Source: Dipetalonema caudispina (lineage: Eukaryota > Nematoda > Chromadorea > Rhabditida > Onchocercidae). From it: a stretch of 64,000 nt of DNA. Shown in pieces: positions 1 through 13,602 of the stretch. The stretch is from positions 1 through 64,000 of the forward strand of contig JABVXV010000025.1 in assembly GCA_013365325.1 (NCBI GenBank), given 5' to 3'. The position numbers were made by a program, and so were the translations under genes. The first letter of the stretch is position 1. Each line of letters starts with the position of its first letter. The notes beneath the pieces were generated by a model. The model did no database searches and had not been told where the DNA came from. It saw only the letters and a list, made by a program, of their open reading frames with translations.

Positions 1-284
1 TCCTATCTTAAGCAAGAATGATAATAAATAAAACATTCATCAAATTACAATTTATATGATGAATTACTCGAATGAGAATATTTCTGCAATACAAATTACT
101 TTTATTTAGACATAATTATTATAAAATTTTTCGGATTTCCGACAGAAGCGGGATTTTGCAACATTTTCGTCAAATTTGAATTGTATTTTAAAATTTCAAT
201 TTAAAAAGATTTTAAAAAAATTCGCAAATAAAGCAGCGACGACTGGAAAAAATGAACCCAATATAATAAATGCAGCATTCGTAC

Positions 285-338
285 CTTAGCATCAGTACAT
301 TGATGAGGAACTGGTGTGAGACGTTGAGTTTCACTCAT
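285..338 (-). CDS. Possible first coding exon of a minus-strand gene (weak)
   Basis: On the minus strand an ATG at 338 opens an 18-codon frame (MSETQRLTP...CTDAK) that ends at a fair splice donor, AAG|GTACGA, at 285/284. The same frame is open upstream to about 440 without an earlier ATG, and the block 290-440 is clearly richer in GC than its surroundings. A TTTTTCCAG acceptor lies at about 200 and would add only about 13 codons before a stop. The plus strand of the same block is also open (a 57-codon frame from 367), so the coding strand is not settled. No family is recognised. If real, it would be transcribed away from the forkhead-like gene and the two would share a promoter region. Confidence 0.2.
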
Positions 339-644
339 CGATTCCGTGAAAATCAGCCAATCCAAGATGTGCGGTTTTCCCGGGGTATCTTTTGTGGGTT
401 CCCGTTTTGTCGAGGGATTGCTGTACGGGATGGATGGTCGCTTTTTAATAACAATCGATAGGAGATTAGGTTATTGGTATAAGGAATTGTCGAAAAATTT
501 GGACATTGTTGAAGTTTGTATTGTCATAGAGGGTTAAGTTTGTAATAATTATGTCAAAGGATTGAGTTAACTACAATGGTTGAAGATTTCATTTCCAGGT
601 TTTCTTTGTGAAGTAATTCAATAGGAGGTAATGATCTGCTTTTG

Positions 645-2445
645 ATGCCAATTGAGGTGGTGGGTACAATAGGAGAGAATGAAGGAGGGAGAGCTGATGA
701 AGTGAACGACAAATCGGAAGAAGAAAACGACGCCGATGATCTGAAATGTCTTGATTGGCTTATCAATTACAGATTACCTGGTAGTTGTTTATTACATTAG
801 AAAGCTCTTTTCTCAGTACGTTATGCTATGGAATTTGTTCCAAAGAGGCCGTAAAAAGCTTCTAAGTTGTTTTTGCAGCTATGATTGGCTTATTAAGCCT
901 TTGTATAACCGTGTTGAGCATTTGCGATGATAGGGCTACCGCTAGATGGAAGGGAAGGATAAGTTGACAGTATAGTTGTTCATTGTCTGGAAGCATGTAA
1001 TAGGGTTCTATTTCCTTTTTCCTTTAGTTATTAAAATATGTTTATTTTGAATTTTAATCTTCTTTATATTACCACCTACAAATCAATTTATCTATATTTT
1101 GACTGAGTTTGTTGATTGCATCGGTTAATTGAGATAACGGTCAGAATTTAGGATACTTTACTTCTTTGGATGATTCATTTCATCAGTTCACTGAGAACAA
1201 TCAGCTTCACAATTCCAACAGTGGATCTCTCTCCGAAAATATCAGGTACCGCGAAGATAAAGACCAAGTTGCAGTAGAACAAGTGACTTGTGATACTTCG
1301 ACAGGTACGGCAAATCTCGAAAGTTTTCATATATTCACTATTAATCTGCAGTAAAATCACACCAGTTTCATTTTTTTTTTCTTTGTTTCGTTTATTTTTA
1401 TACTTATTTTCGCACATTATCGAAACTGTATCTGCAAAATTTTATGAAACTGATTTTCTTTAAAAACATTTATAAATTTAACTTTCTTTTTATATTTCGG
1501 AACTTTGCAAATTCTATCTGTTTAATTGCCTTTACTTCAAACTTTCAGTTCCAGTAGAGTATTTTATAATATCAACTGAACTTTTTATAGAGAAGCGTCT
1601 GGCCAAGAAGTGTTCGTTGTTGTGTTGGGTATACCGAATACTGGCCACATCATCGGGACGCCAACTTTCTCTGAACGATATATTTCATCGCTTTCTTGTT
1701 CTAGTATGCACATAATTTTGCATAGTAATAAGTATGGAATACTAACTGAGTAAAGTTTTTTAAAAACATTTTTAAAGATATAAAGATGTCAAGGAATTAT
1801 ATCGTTACTTTCATAACTGGAATTATAAGAACTTAGCAAGATTTAAGGATATTTAAAAATGGGTATTTCCTGCTGATCTGTTAAGGGAAATATGATTCCA
1901 TGAAAATGACTTCAGAAATTTTTGTAGAATCCTGACTGGGGAAAGCTGTTACCAAATTGGAAATTTTTCGTCGGAGAAACACTACTCACTTCTAAATGCT
2001 TCATGTACAAGGTGGGTTAGAATTCAGAAGGAAATGAATTCTTTACGATTTTTATTCCATTTCTTTGGAGTGTTAAGATGAGAAATTTTGATATAATTCA
2101 AACTAAATACCTTAAACCATATCATTAGTTTGCGGATGAAAACCAACTTTTGATATAAGAGATTGGAAAATCACTGGTGGCTAAATCAATCTTATATTCA
2201 AACTAACGAAAATTCGAAATTTGGAATGAAAAAGATCTAGTTTATAAGTTCTTCGCTTCTAATTTCAGCATTCTCTATGGTCAATTAATGCTGACTTCGC
2301 TTTAAAACATGAACGTGCTGCACTTGCTCAAGGGCTTTCGCATCGTTGTCCACCCTCTGTTTCTTCAGCCTGTGCAACAGTTGATACTTCCAAAAAAAGT
2401 CTGTTTGGATTTCAAATTTTGTTTATCTGCTGGGACTTAAATTAG
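645..2445 (+). CDS. Divergent forkhead-domain-like protein, 5 exons
   Basis: Proposed coding exons are 645-780, 1134-1304, 1591-1703, 1928-2011 and 2269-2445. They sum to 681 bases (226 residues plus stop) and every intron phase matches. The N-terminus is acidic and carries a DDLKCLDWL-type motif, as seen before the forkhead domain in FoxN/FoxJ-type proteins. Residues about 106-190 follow the forkhead plan: helix 1-2 (ILATSSGRQLSLNDIF), the Trp at the start of helix 3, then SKCFMYK and SLWSI. The core of helix 3, normally NS(V/I)RHNLS, reads FFVGETLL, so the usual DNA-contacting Asn, Arg and His are absent. A protein of this family would be a transcription factor; this one may bind DNA differently or be decaying. 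The exon 2 acceptor (1133) and the last exon are the least certain; an alternative end at about 2550-2630 is possible. A TTTCCAG acceptor at 598 may be a trans-splice site. Confidence 0.5.
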
Positions 2446-5400
2446 TTTCTTGGTTCCTTAGAAGTTGTGTCGGAATTTCAGGATAATGTTTTACAAAGTA
2501 TTTGTTCACAGTTGTTGAAGATATTTGCTTATTTCATTGTTGTTTTAGATCTCCCAGCGATATGTTGAAAATTTTTCAACCTTACGAAGATCTAAAACTG
2601 CGAAGCGCTAATAAGGATTGCTCAGCAGTTTAGAGGAATGAACAAAATTTTAAAAACTGGTTGTCAATTTCAGAATGCCTTGTTATTGTGCACAGGACAG
2701 ATTGTTTTTGATGTAAATTCTTCATTCATGATTTCTCCTGCGTAAACTTGTAATGATGTAGTTTATAGAAAATTAGGAACTTTTGGTTTTTTTTATCATT
2801 GCACATATTTTTAGGATATGTTAGAAATCTTTGGCTTCTTGCTTTCTCCGTTTCTATATTACTTTAGGCGATTACAGTTTTTTATATTAACTTTCTAGTC
2901 TTCGCGGAATTTACTGTTGGTTGCAAGCATAATTTGATTAGTGTATTATCTTCTAAAAATACTATGAAACCGTTTTTGAATCTTGTCGAATGGTTAGAAA
3001 ATTAACGCCTTCATTTGATGAGTTTTATCAATATATTTTGTACTGACCTGCTATTCTCAGGCTTTCCACTTGTAATTTCATATGCTCTGCGATGCTTAAT
3101 TTTTATTGCCGAGTAAATTGTTTCTCAGCTCAACATCAGCCAACATAAGTCATTAGTTGAAAAATATTGTCTTATTAGAAAAGCATCGTGTTTTGGGTTT
3201 GTATGATATCTGTATTTTGAATAAGATGAAAATCAAGACTATTAAAAGGTTTAAAATAAATCAAGGAACAAGGAATATACAATTTCGCAGTTTATCAAAA
3301 TTTGCATTATAACGGCATGCTCTAAATTCATTTCCTCTATCATCTGTTTTGGCCTCATTACTTCTTGCCATATCTTGTCTCTCTACATTTCTCTCGTTTT
3401 CTATTATTGGTGACAAAATCCCAACAGATTTTGGCTCATCCACTTTGTCAGTTCGATTTTCGAAACTTCATGAGATCTTATTTCAAACCTCTTAATTCGA
3501 AAACTCACTTTCGAAAATATTTTCATGCATCTAATTCAGCAAATTCCCGAAAAATCTTGATAAAAGTTGCTCCCTCAATTTCCTACTCTGTTGTAGTTTT
3601 CAATTACGAACAAACATTTCATACGCTTTGGGTTCAGAAATATTATTGCTGAATTGAAAGCTTAAATAAGCATTTCTTTCACAAATACAGTTCTACTTCT
3701 GATGCTAAAATCGTAGCAACATTTATTTTCAAAGATACCGATGTAAAGATTTGATTAAGCAATCCAGCACCAACGATACAGTCAACGATACCTGCTACAT
3801 CGATAAGTTCCTAAAGCTGAATCAATAGCCCCTAAATTCTTCAAGTATTTTAGATAACGTCATTTATTCCCAATAAACATTGTATGACATTAAAAATTGA
3901 CAAAAAATAGATTACCTTGTAGAAATAATAAAGATATTTTTCCGCGATATTCTCTATAAATTGATGAAACCACCGATACCTAAACAAATGGTAAATTAGA
4001 GAAGTCCTGTATGCCATATCAACTCATTAATTAATTGCTATCAACATCTTTCAAGTTACTCATAGCAATATTGGACAGAAGTTTCATTTCATCATTTTAA
4101 TGGGTATAATATGCATTGATTATTTGGAATCCGATGATTGTTGTAAGTGTAATATGTAAGATTGTTTGCAGCTGAAATGTTGAATATTGAAGAAGTTTAT
4201 TATTCGACAAACATTCTAGAAATTTTAAATTGTGTGAGTTTTTTCTTTTTTTTTTTAATGTAAGCGAAAATTGGATCAATAAATCAAAAATATATTTATC
4301 CAAATTTAAATCATTCAATCTATTCAAACTGGAATTTTTATTTATGAGTAAAAAGTACCAAAGTATTTATGGACAAACTGACAATTCATGAAAAATTAAA
4401 GTTTAACAGACTTTATGACTTCTGCGCTATTTTGTACAACATTGTACGTATGTGAGTACATTCAGAAGCGAAATATTTCTTTAAGTTGATGCAAGCACTC
4501 ACTTAATAGTAAGATAATATAATTGAATTGATAATACTTTTAGATAAATTGCATCAATGAATTTGAAGAACAAAATTCCCATAACAAAGGTCAAAACTCC
4601 GCTGCCTGATCATTCTATTACTGCAAAAAATAGAAATAGTTTTACTGTTGATAACGATTAGAAAACTATCCTTACAAATAAATTCAATGTATTGTTAATT
4701 GCGTCAAATTAAGGGATTTTAATAAATACATTTTCTCGAATTTTAAATCGATTGACAAATTACGAATTATGGATTATCGTAATTAAAGTAAATTCTTAGC
4801 ATATAAAAGATTTTATTTTATTTGTGTGATTGAAAGGACATAAATTGTCAGAATTTCATGGCTGCTGTTATTTAAATACATACTAAGAAATTAATGCGAT
4901 TTCGAGTAAAACCTGAAAGAGAACTGGTCTATTTATTTCTAAAATCAGCGACGAGTATTTCGAGAAATGTAAACTGGTCTACAATGTAAAATGTGATATC
5001 AGTGTCTCGTTCAAATTTATTCAACAGTTTTGTTTTTCTAACTGATTTCATTTTAGTTCATTTTCTATTTCTTTTTCTTCTCACTTCCTTCACTTGTGAT
5101 CATTCCATGATTGATACATATCTTTATTAATTAGCATTCTTAGTAATTAAACAATTAAAATAATTTCAATTAACAGCAGGTGACATTCGTGACAAGTGGA
5201 AATGCTAACTATCAGTATACGATAAATTAACTGGACATGTTGAAAAATGTTGAAATTATAACGTAACATTTTAGCAGCTTTGTTGAATGCTAACAGTTTT
5301 CAAATTTCATCGACCACGAAACAGTACATTGCTTAATAATGGATTTTTTAATCAATTGTTTAAGCTTAAATTTATGATTTTAGACTTTTCTGATTCATAA

Positions 5401-7881
5401 CTTTTACCGCTTAGAAGAAAATTTTCGACTTTTTAATTGAAAATTACTTGAAACTTTTAAAAAATCTCACTAAAATCAAAAATTTTTATAGGTAAAAAAT
5501 TCATTAGGCGGCACTTAAAAAGTGACAATTGATTGTATTTATTCAGAGATCAATTCATACAGGTGTAGTTCATGCAAATTTATCACCAAATCCAAGCATA
5601 AGCAAATAAAAAAATATGATGTTGCTGACCTTGTTGATAATGTTGTTATTGATATAAATTTTTAAAATAAAACTAAATAAAATGAGCGAATAAAGATATT
5701 TTGAAATAACAAATGATTTTGGTATTTCAATTTATTGAATTCAATTTTTATTTATTGCTTAATGATTCTATATTTATTCTCAAGTCATTCTCGACTGCAT
5801 GTTGAAATAAACAATCCTTCCTTTTATTTCGTAAAATTCAATTTCTTTTTTTATTCACTGCATATTTCTCAATTATGTATTTGTTTATTTTAGATGTTTT
5901 CCGTTCTCCGAAAATTATCATCAATTAGAAGCCTTTTGAAGTTTACGTTTCCTTACAAAAACATTAACAAACAAAGATATCTAATATAAACTCATATAAA
6001 TGTTATCTTTTCTTTTTCTCCTTTTTAATCTCTACTCTTCTTATCAGTTGTACAGCATGTTTACTTGTTTTTAATTCACTTCTGCATTAATCAAAGAAAA
6101 AATTTTCTAATACTTTTTATTGCAATGATTCATAGATGATATGATATGATGGAAGCAATTTTTGATAGAAGACAATGAAATTTGTAAGCAATATCAATTT
6201 TCTTTCTTTTCAACGGTGAAAGTCAAAGAAAAAAAAACTAAATCGGAATGAGTCTAAACTCAATCTTTTGATCAAATTTTTGATTCTGAATCTTTTACCA
6301 TATGCAAATGATTAGTTACAGCAATTTCACTCACAATCAATTAATAATATCTTTCATCGGCATTCACTCTTCACTTCTTAAATAATCTTTCGAATTGTTC
6401 AACGATGATCAGAAAACGAAGAATTTCTCTGTTTATGTTGTGACATCATCGAATTTCGCATTATTATGATTCCGATTATTAGATTTTTCCATTTATTGGC
6501 TTTGTTCACGGCATAGTTCACATACTATTCAAATTTGTTTTTCTTTGTGACAAAAAATAGTATCGTTAATAAATTTCAGATTAACAAGTTGAAGTTGTTA
6601 AATTGCGCAAATATGCAATATTGTATAATCAGCGAAAGTTTTTAAGTGAAAAAATTAATCGATAATATTTTTTCAACAATCATTCGTTGAAATGTAAAAG
6701 ATGCAGACTGAAATACCTTAAAAAATTTGAAAGAGCTCAAACATTAAAGCGAAATACTATTATTGTCGATGATGTTGTGAAGTGTTACTTGAAAATAGCT
6801 AATTATTGGTGATATCATTAAATCGAGTTAGTGCTTGCAGATAGAGTTACAACTGTTGCTGTTGCTGCTGCTACTGCTACCTTCATCATCTTCTTCTTCC
6901 TGTACTTTTCTTTCAATCTACCTCGAGAATGTGCTACTATACTATTGAATTATCGAACGATTTAGCTCGAATTCTTCTTTTCATCATTTCTCTTTACCGC
7001 TTTATCATGGAATTTTACTCTCAGATATTATTAAATAATAATATGTGGTAGGTTCAGATAAGCAGTAAATAGGATTCATTAAATTGTAAACTTTATCGAA
7101 TCTGATATTGGAGTAGGCTTGAAATATTATCCGGTTTGCTTGGATAAGACTGCAATACTCTTCGATTTAATCTTTCCAATAAATCTTTCAGCTATTGATG
7201 ATTGTTTATTAACTTAAGAGAGATCAAATAAAGTAAAGTAATATTTTTACTTGAATACATGCATATTTGCCATTAGTTTAATTATATTGGTTGATATTCT
7301 TCTATTCTATAGTTTGATCGCAAAACAAACTCAGCAACAATTAAGTTTACGACGAACTTTTTTCTACTTTTAGTATAATCTCAAAAGAGTTATTTCACTT
7401 CCGTTCCCACATTCTTTAACAATTTTCAATGGGAGGTAGCAATTTATTGTGTAATAATTACATTTTGGTCGTTATTTAGTCAGTTAAAAGTACAATTTGC
7501 TTCTTTCTTTTGGATGAATTGTAAGCTTCATATATATTATCTATTCAGGTCACTTATACAAATTCAAATATAAATTTCAATTTTATTAAATGCAATTCCT
7601 CTCCCTCCCTTATTTCTCACATTCAGCCATTTTTGATGTTTTTCAGATGCGATTACTCTATGAGCATAAATGCTTGTACACAAATAAATATTAATAATTT
7701 ATTTAAACTATATATTCTTGTTTGAGTCTTATATCAGTCCAATTTATCAAAGTTACTTTTCAATAGAATTGAAAAGTTCGAAGGATTAAAGTTGGTAATT
7801 GTAAATAAATTTGTGACCAATTTTATAGTTCTTTGAAAATTATTTCAACCATTTGCATATGAAGTATAACAATTCATAGGG
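2446..7881. other. Intergenic, AT-rich, no supported gene
   Basis: About 5.4 kb of AT-rich sequence with no exon chain I can support. A 60-codon minus-strand frame at 3261-3443 looks somewhat coding but begins at GTG and has a stop just upstream. The frame at 4097-4327 (minus) has the composition of chance translation. Confidence 0.5.
6853..6902. repeat. Trinucleotide-rich tract (TTG/CTG/CTT)
   Basis: Imperfect run of TTGCTG, CTACTG and CTTCTT triplets. On the minus strand it reads as an acidic and serine-rich frame after a TACAG acceptor, but it stops after about 22 codons. I treat it as a repeat. Confidence 0.5.
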
Positions 7882-9699
7882 ATGTCTCAATATGAACCAT
7901 GGTATTTACGTCGAAAATGTCCAATATTTTTCTATCCATGTGTACCGGTCTATGTTGGTGTATGGCCAGCAAAGTTAGTACCACAATTTTTTCAATCATT
8001 ACAGAAAACTATTCTTATAAATGTAAAAAGAATCTAGCAGAAAAATTGAAGTTCAAAAAATATTCTTTACTAAAATATAATTAGGTGTTAATTAAACTTA
8101 CTGAATACCGAAATATTTTATCTAAATTTAAATTCTACGTTTAAAATTACTTTGGTCGATAATTAGTACTATCATATTGCAGAAGATGTGTAGTAATCTC
8201 GGGTGCAACACTGTTTGCAATTGGTGTGATGATCTTACTTGGCTTATTACTTACTTGTATTGCTGTTGAATGCTATGCTATGTTGGTTATTTTTTGAAAT
8301 TACTATTTGATTATATTAATAGGAAACAGTTAATAAAATCAAAATACAGATTATAGCATTACCAGTTATTAGCCAAGACATGAGAAGTATTAAATCAGAT
8401 AACTAATTAATCATAGTATCTTTGCATTGAAACAGTCTTTTTATCAACTATTTAAATATATCGGAAGAAAAATCGCAATAATCTTCCAATATCTTCTGAC
8501 AATTGAGTAACTGTCAGACGAATATGGTAATATTATTTGTCAGGAAAAACTGCATAATCCATCACCATGAATTTCTTCAGCAAAAAGTGACACTGTTTCA
8601 TCTACTTAAATAAAAGTTAAGGTTATTCATTACTCTTTACTCACAGAAAAATAAATTTGCTCGAACTGAATGCAAAAATTTTGCTGATCAGTTTACTTCT
8701 TATTGTATAAGGTTGAAATTTAATGAAATATAAGGTATGAGATGGACAAAGAGATCTATGGCTACGTTAAAATTAAAACAAAAATAAGAAATTTTACAGA
8801 GCTGGTGCTTTATTACCACTTGCATTATTATTAATTATTGTTGGTATACTATTGCTTCATTGTGGTTGGGCAGCTCATTTGCTTGATGAAGGAGGTATTA
8901 ATGACACACCGTAAGTGATCTTTTTTAATTTTCTATTATGATTCAGATAAGTCATTTCATTATGCATTTAATTCATGCATCTTTGCGCTTATTTATGATA
9001 AAATTCGAAATTTAACTAAAAAATTTGTTATTTATGTTTAGTACAAAAGTTGTAACAAGCGACGAAAAAAGTCCGAATCCTGATGAAATAGCATTGTTTG
9101 AAAGCGCTTATAAAGAACCAATACCGGAGGTATATTTGATTTGTGTGAAGAAATATTAAATTTAATAAAATCTTTCAAAACATTTCGAAAATATGTTAAA
9201 GATTGATTTCGTTAAGTGGTAAGACAATAGTTTAATGTGGAGAATGAATTCTCGAACAGATTTCATGCTTGAGAAATTAGTTGGAAAGGAATGATTTGGT
9301 GAAATTGCGAAGTTTAAAGAATTTTCATGAAAGTTTTTTTTTGAACTTTTTGCAAACAACTTTGCAGTGATATTTATGTGTACTCAATTTGGTTATTACA
9401 AATTTATGAAATCATTCGAATTTTGGCAAATTCTCTAATTTTTATTTGAAAATCATGTTGTAAATATTCTAGATTAGGCAAGGTTATTGGCAATTTGAAG
9501 ATGAATTAGCATGGCAAACTGTTGCTAATCCATATCCGATACAGTAAGTTTTGGTCTTGTTACTTTTATTTGTAATTTTTCGAAGTAGCTAAATGAAATT
9601 TGCGAAATTTATAAAAAATAAATAAATGAATTAATTTATCAAAAGAACATTTTTTGCAGGCATACATTGAAAAATACGGTCGAACGTCCAGAATATTAA
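7882..9699 (+). CDS. Small two-pass membrane protein of unknown function, 6 exons
   Basis: Exons are 7882-7973, 8183-8281, 8800-8910, 9042-9129, 9473-9543 and 9660-9699: 501 bases, 166 residues, all phases matching. The donor of exon 2 (AT|GTTGGT) is weak and is the least certain border. The N-terminus (MSQYEPWYLRRKC...) is tyrosine-, cysteine- and proline-rich. Two hydrophobic stretches follow, residues about 32-62 (FAIGVMILLGLLLTCIAV) and 64-92 (LPLALLLIIVGILLLH), close enough to form a hairpin. The C-terminal tail of about 70 residues is polar and acidic, with FESAYKEPIPE and YWQFEDELAWQ. No signal peptide is evident, so both ends may face the same side of the membrane. I do not recognise the family; it could be restricted to nematodes. 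A TAG acceptor two bases before the ATG suggests spliced-leader addition. Confidence 0.72.
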
Positions 9700-12660
9700 A
9701 ATTTAAAAAATATCAAATGTTCAAACTAAATTAAACAGTAAGAATATGGAAATCGTAAAATTCTGAAGAGTGGCCAAGTCATGCAGGAATTTCGTTCCTT
9801 ATCATTTTCAAACTTGAGAAGTCATTTCAATTTGCAATCAACTCATCTGGCCTTTTTTTCTCTGATCATACTTGATTTTATATCATGTGTTTTAAACAAT
9901 ATTTCACTCTATACAAGAAAGGTGTTGTCTAAACTATTTTTTCAATAATAATTTTGGTAGATTTACAAAATAGACAATGATAGATAAGGTAGATATAAAT
10001 CATAAATTTTTTGGAATCGTAGCTTCCTGCACTTTCATATTTTTTTGTAAGTAAGCTTTCCACCTTCGATTGAGCATTATTAGTTTCACATAATTGAGGC
10101 CAAGGAGTGGTTTTTTCCTCTTAGCAAATGAATTGGCATTGCTTATGGCCATATCGATTGATTTAAGAAAAGTGGGACAAGTGTTTCTCAAAAATTTGGC
10201 TTCAATTTATAACTTCTATGAAATTGTCTATTTTCATGGATCATATTTTTTGGTTATTTTTAAATTGTGTACAAAGATTTAGAGTGTATTTCAGTATTTC
10301 GGTAATTTTTTTCTAATTTACTTATGCTAGAATGCTTTGCAAGCATACTCTTTTGCAACATTTCGCAGTTAAATCAAACTGCTTTATGTACTATCATTAT
10401 TTATCAACCGATATTTGCATAAACGAATGCATTCGGTGAAGCAGTTTATCACTAACTATCAACTTATCTGGTTACCTCAACCAACGATCTCTTAAAAGGG
10501 TAAAAAATAATTCGTTGATTTTTCTAATTCTGTCAGTTTTCTGACAGTGTTGAAAAAATATTAAAACATGATCTTCCAAGACAAAATATGAACATGAGAT
10601 GTCTGTTCAAAGCTCCCAATTAAACAGGAGAGATTTAAATAAAGTATATTTGGTATCATTAAAACCACCCCAAAAACCATTATAAGCCTACTTTAACCCT
10701 CATCAAACGTTATTAAAAACGTTTGTTTCAGTGTAAAATTTTTTTCAATTTACTGGAAACTGAAAGGTGATAGTAAATCTGTTGTGATTACTGCGGTAAC
10801 TTCTTGTAATACATTTTTTTCTCCAACAAACTTTCAAGTTATTTGAAGCTAACATTTCAATTGCTTGCAACAGAGTATTTCATCAGTGGTTTTTTTTTCG
10901 TAAGATAGCTACTCGATCGGAAATGAGGGAGAGTGGCGGCATTGTAATACCACACAATGACGAGTGTCTGAAAATTGAAATATTGGGAAAATTTTGTTAC
11001 CCACAACTGTTCATTTTACAATGGTCGAAATTCAATGTATCACTTCATTTTTTCTATCGCTGACCACTTTCATTCCTGACAATTTTAGGAAAGCAACGTT
11101 TCCAGCCCATTTTGAATCCTAAATTAATGCATTTTAAATTAATGAAATGCCAAAGGACCATCAAATTGTCTAACACAATGAAAAGATGTCATAGTAACAA
11201 CTATTTAAATTATTTCCGTAAATGAATTTTCTATCAAGAATCGGAATATTCTGCATCATTTCAACTTTTCGTTATTTGATTTCGTCTATTCATGACAAAT
11301 TTTAGTAACTGCCCTGTTCGCTGACAATATCACTAAAATATATTACATATAAATATTTCCTTCTGTTCAACAGCTGTTAAAAGATGTAAGGAACATTGTC
11401 CACCATTATTGATGTTTGTTGTTAAAACTATTACTATTCGTATTCGTGCCTGTCTCTTTTCCTATGTATCCGTTTTATGTCGGCATTTGTATGCAACAAA
11501 TTTGATAAATGGTAGAATAGTAACAGAATTTTGAAACGATTTCATTCCATCATAGGTAGTTTAAGGTAATAGTACTCTTTATTTAGTCTGAACTATTCAA
11601 TTTCTATAACTCATATATTCGATTAGGATGTTTAAGTACTAAAGTTGAAATGTTGTATTATCAAATGATAACATATAATAGCAAAATGCGTAATTTCTTT
11701 ACTTTGGCTCAAACTATGAGTGATATTTTAACTTTAGATATGTTTTGCATTGATATCAAAGAAGTGATAACATAAGATAATATTTTAAGACAGCTAGTCC
11801 AAAGAATCATATATCTACCTGACACCTCACGTACAAGAATAACTTCGTACCATGTTAATATCTTGATACTTGATACGTTTTCTTATCTGTTATCAAGAAA
11901 TAGAAAGTCGCAAACTTTTTACGAATTTCTACTCATTTATTTACGTCTGTTTGTCTGTGATCGAAATTTGAAAGAATTGTTATTGGTAAGAGCAACGGAT
12001 AGCATGCTGATAGCATGAGTAAAGTAATTAATCAGTTGGTAGTGATTGATAAAATTAATTTATCCTTCGGAACACTGAACGTTTGTTAATTACTGTTAAC
12101 CTTGGTAAGTGTAGTATTGTCGTCTGACAGATGAAGCTCTACGGCTGTATGTACTAAAAAAGACAAATACGTCGAATTTTTTTGCCGAATGCCAAATTGT
12201 AGTACATTACTTATCACTGATTAGATCATCTGTCTTGAATCTTTCAATTTCTTGGTTGTCGGGATAAATGAATGTGAAACAGATGCAAGAAGAGCTCACG
12301 TATGAAGTATCAAGAATGCGAACTATTCCAAAGCTTTCAATTATGAAGTCAAAATTTCCCAAATGATTCTAAGGCAGGCATTAATTTCCATTGCCAGTTA
12401 AGATTTTGTAAAGTAACAAAGGAAGCATTTTTAGAAGCGTTTAAGATATTGTCTAAATTAAGGTTTTTCAAGGCAATTGTACTTGCAAGAAGTTTTATTT
12501 TGCATTTAACTTTTTCAGTTTTTCTCACGTATTTCTAATTTTATGGATTTTACGCTTTCGATATTAGCTATACTTGAAAATATATGTGTTTTTTGCAACT
12601 TTCAGGTTATGAGAATTAATTAATACTGATCATTGAAGGAAAATTTTAAATTATTCCTCT
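9700..12660. other. Intergenic, AT-rich, no supported gene
   Basis: About 3 kb between the membrane-protein gene and the first RIN exon. A small palindrome (AAACGTT...AACGTTT) lies near 10705-10727. A 46-codon frame starting at 10923 sits in a slightly GC-richer patch but has no splice context. Promoter elements of the RIN gene probably lie here, but I cannot identify them. Confidence 0.45.
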
Positions 12661-12663
12661 CAG
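12652..12663 (+). other. Probable spliced-leader trans-splice acceptor of the RIN gene
   Basis: TATTCCTCTCAG is a good nematode 3' splice site. It lies nine bases before the ATG at 12672, with no matching donor or coding frame close upstream. Such sites mark spliced-leader addition in nematodes. The assignment rests on position and consensus only. Confidence 0.4.
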
Positions 12664-12671
12664 AATTAACA

Positions 12672-13602
12672 ATGAAACTTGCTACTGGGTCTAATTCGTC
12701 ATTTGTAACAGGTCACACTGATGATGAAAAATATGATCACTGCAAGTAAGTTTTATACATTGTTCCCAAACTATAGAAATTGATAAGTAAACATTGTTTG
12801 GTTCGTTTTTCTGTCTTTAAAAATTTTGCCAAAAATTCGGGAATGTTGAAAATCTTTGAAATAAGAACGATATCCTTCTGTTATCATTTACTTTATCCTT
12901 TCTTAGATATATAGTTCTCAGATTTGCTATTCTTTCACCCTTAACTAATTCTTTTTTCTAGCAAAATAACGAAATAGTTTTTCGGCAGTACAAAAAATTC
13001 ATTCGAAATCTGTTAACACATTTTAATGAAGTGCGGTTATCTGTTTTGTGATAACTATAAAGAATGGTTGCTTTGAATAGTTTGCGAGCTATGATCTTGC
13101 TGTGATTAAATTATCATTATTGTGATTAAATTATCATCAAGAGATACAAAAACTTGATTCATTTAGATATGGTAATTATTGTTCTTTCAAAATAAACAAA
13201 CTTTTATCCTTTGCTCCTTTTTTCTCTATTCATAAATTTTCTGGTCAATTGATTGTTATTAATTGGTCTACTGAAATAATTGCATCGAAATTATTGGTCC
13301 ATTTATTTCTGCTTTTTTAATTTCCCAAACACATTTTTGACGTACATTAAATACAACTAATGATTCAAAATCACAGATTACAAACATCCTTTTCAAATTA
13401 CCATTTTAAAAGATGAAACATATTGAATAGAATTAACGTGGCAGAAGTTTCCTTCCTTATTGAATTTTTTAATTCTAAAAATTCAAATTAAATCTTAATA
13501 AAATGAATGACATCAGAATATGTTATAGGTCAAGTTATGAATCAATTCGCTCAAATGATGCAGAGTTTAATGCCGATTCATCCACTTCAATCTGTTTTAT
13601 TG
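12672..13602 (+). other. rin-1: Two upstream coding exons of the RIN gene (N-terminus)
   Basis: Exon 12672-12745 starts MKLATGSNSS and ends at the strong donor AA|GTAAGT (phase 2). Exon 13517-13602 follows acceptor CATCAG, supplies the missing base, and ends with one base of a codon at G|GTTATT. That phase fits the exon at 21712 exactly. The encoded 53 residues are polar, Ser- and Asn-rich, with no domain. The intervening intron is 771 bases and the next 8.1 kb. An alternative is an internal start at the Met codons in the exon at 21712. Confidence 0.5.

Noticed and set aside
3261..3443. Minus-strand 60-codon frame with mixed residues
   Set aside because: GTG start, stop just upstream, and no good splice borders.
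10923..11063. 46-codon plus-strand frame (MRESGGIVIPHNDE...)
   Set aside because: Isolated, with no splice context; such lengths are expected by chance in GC-richer patches.
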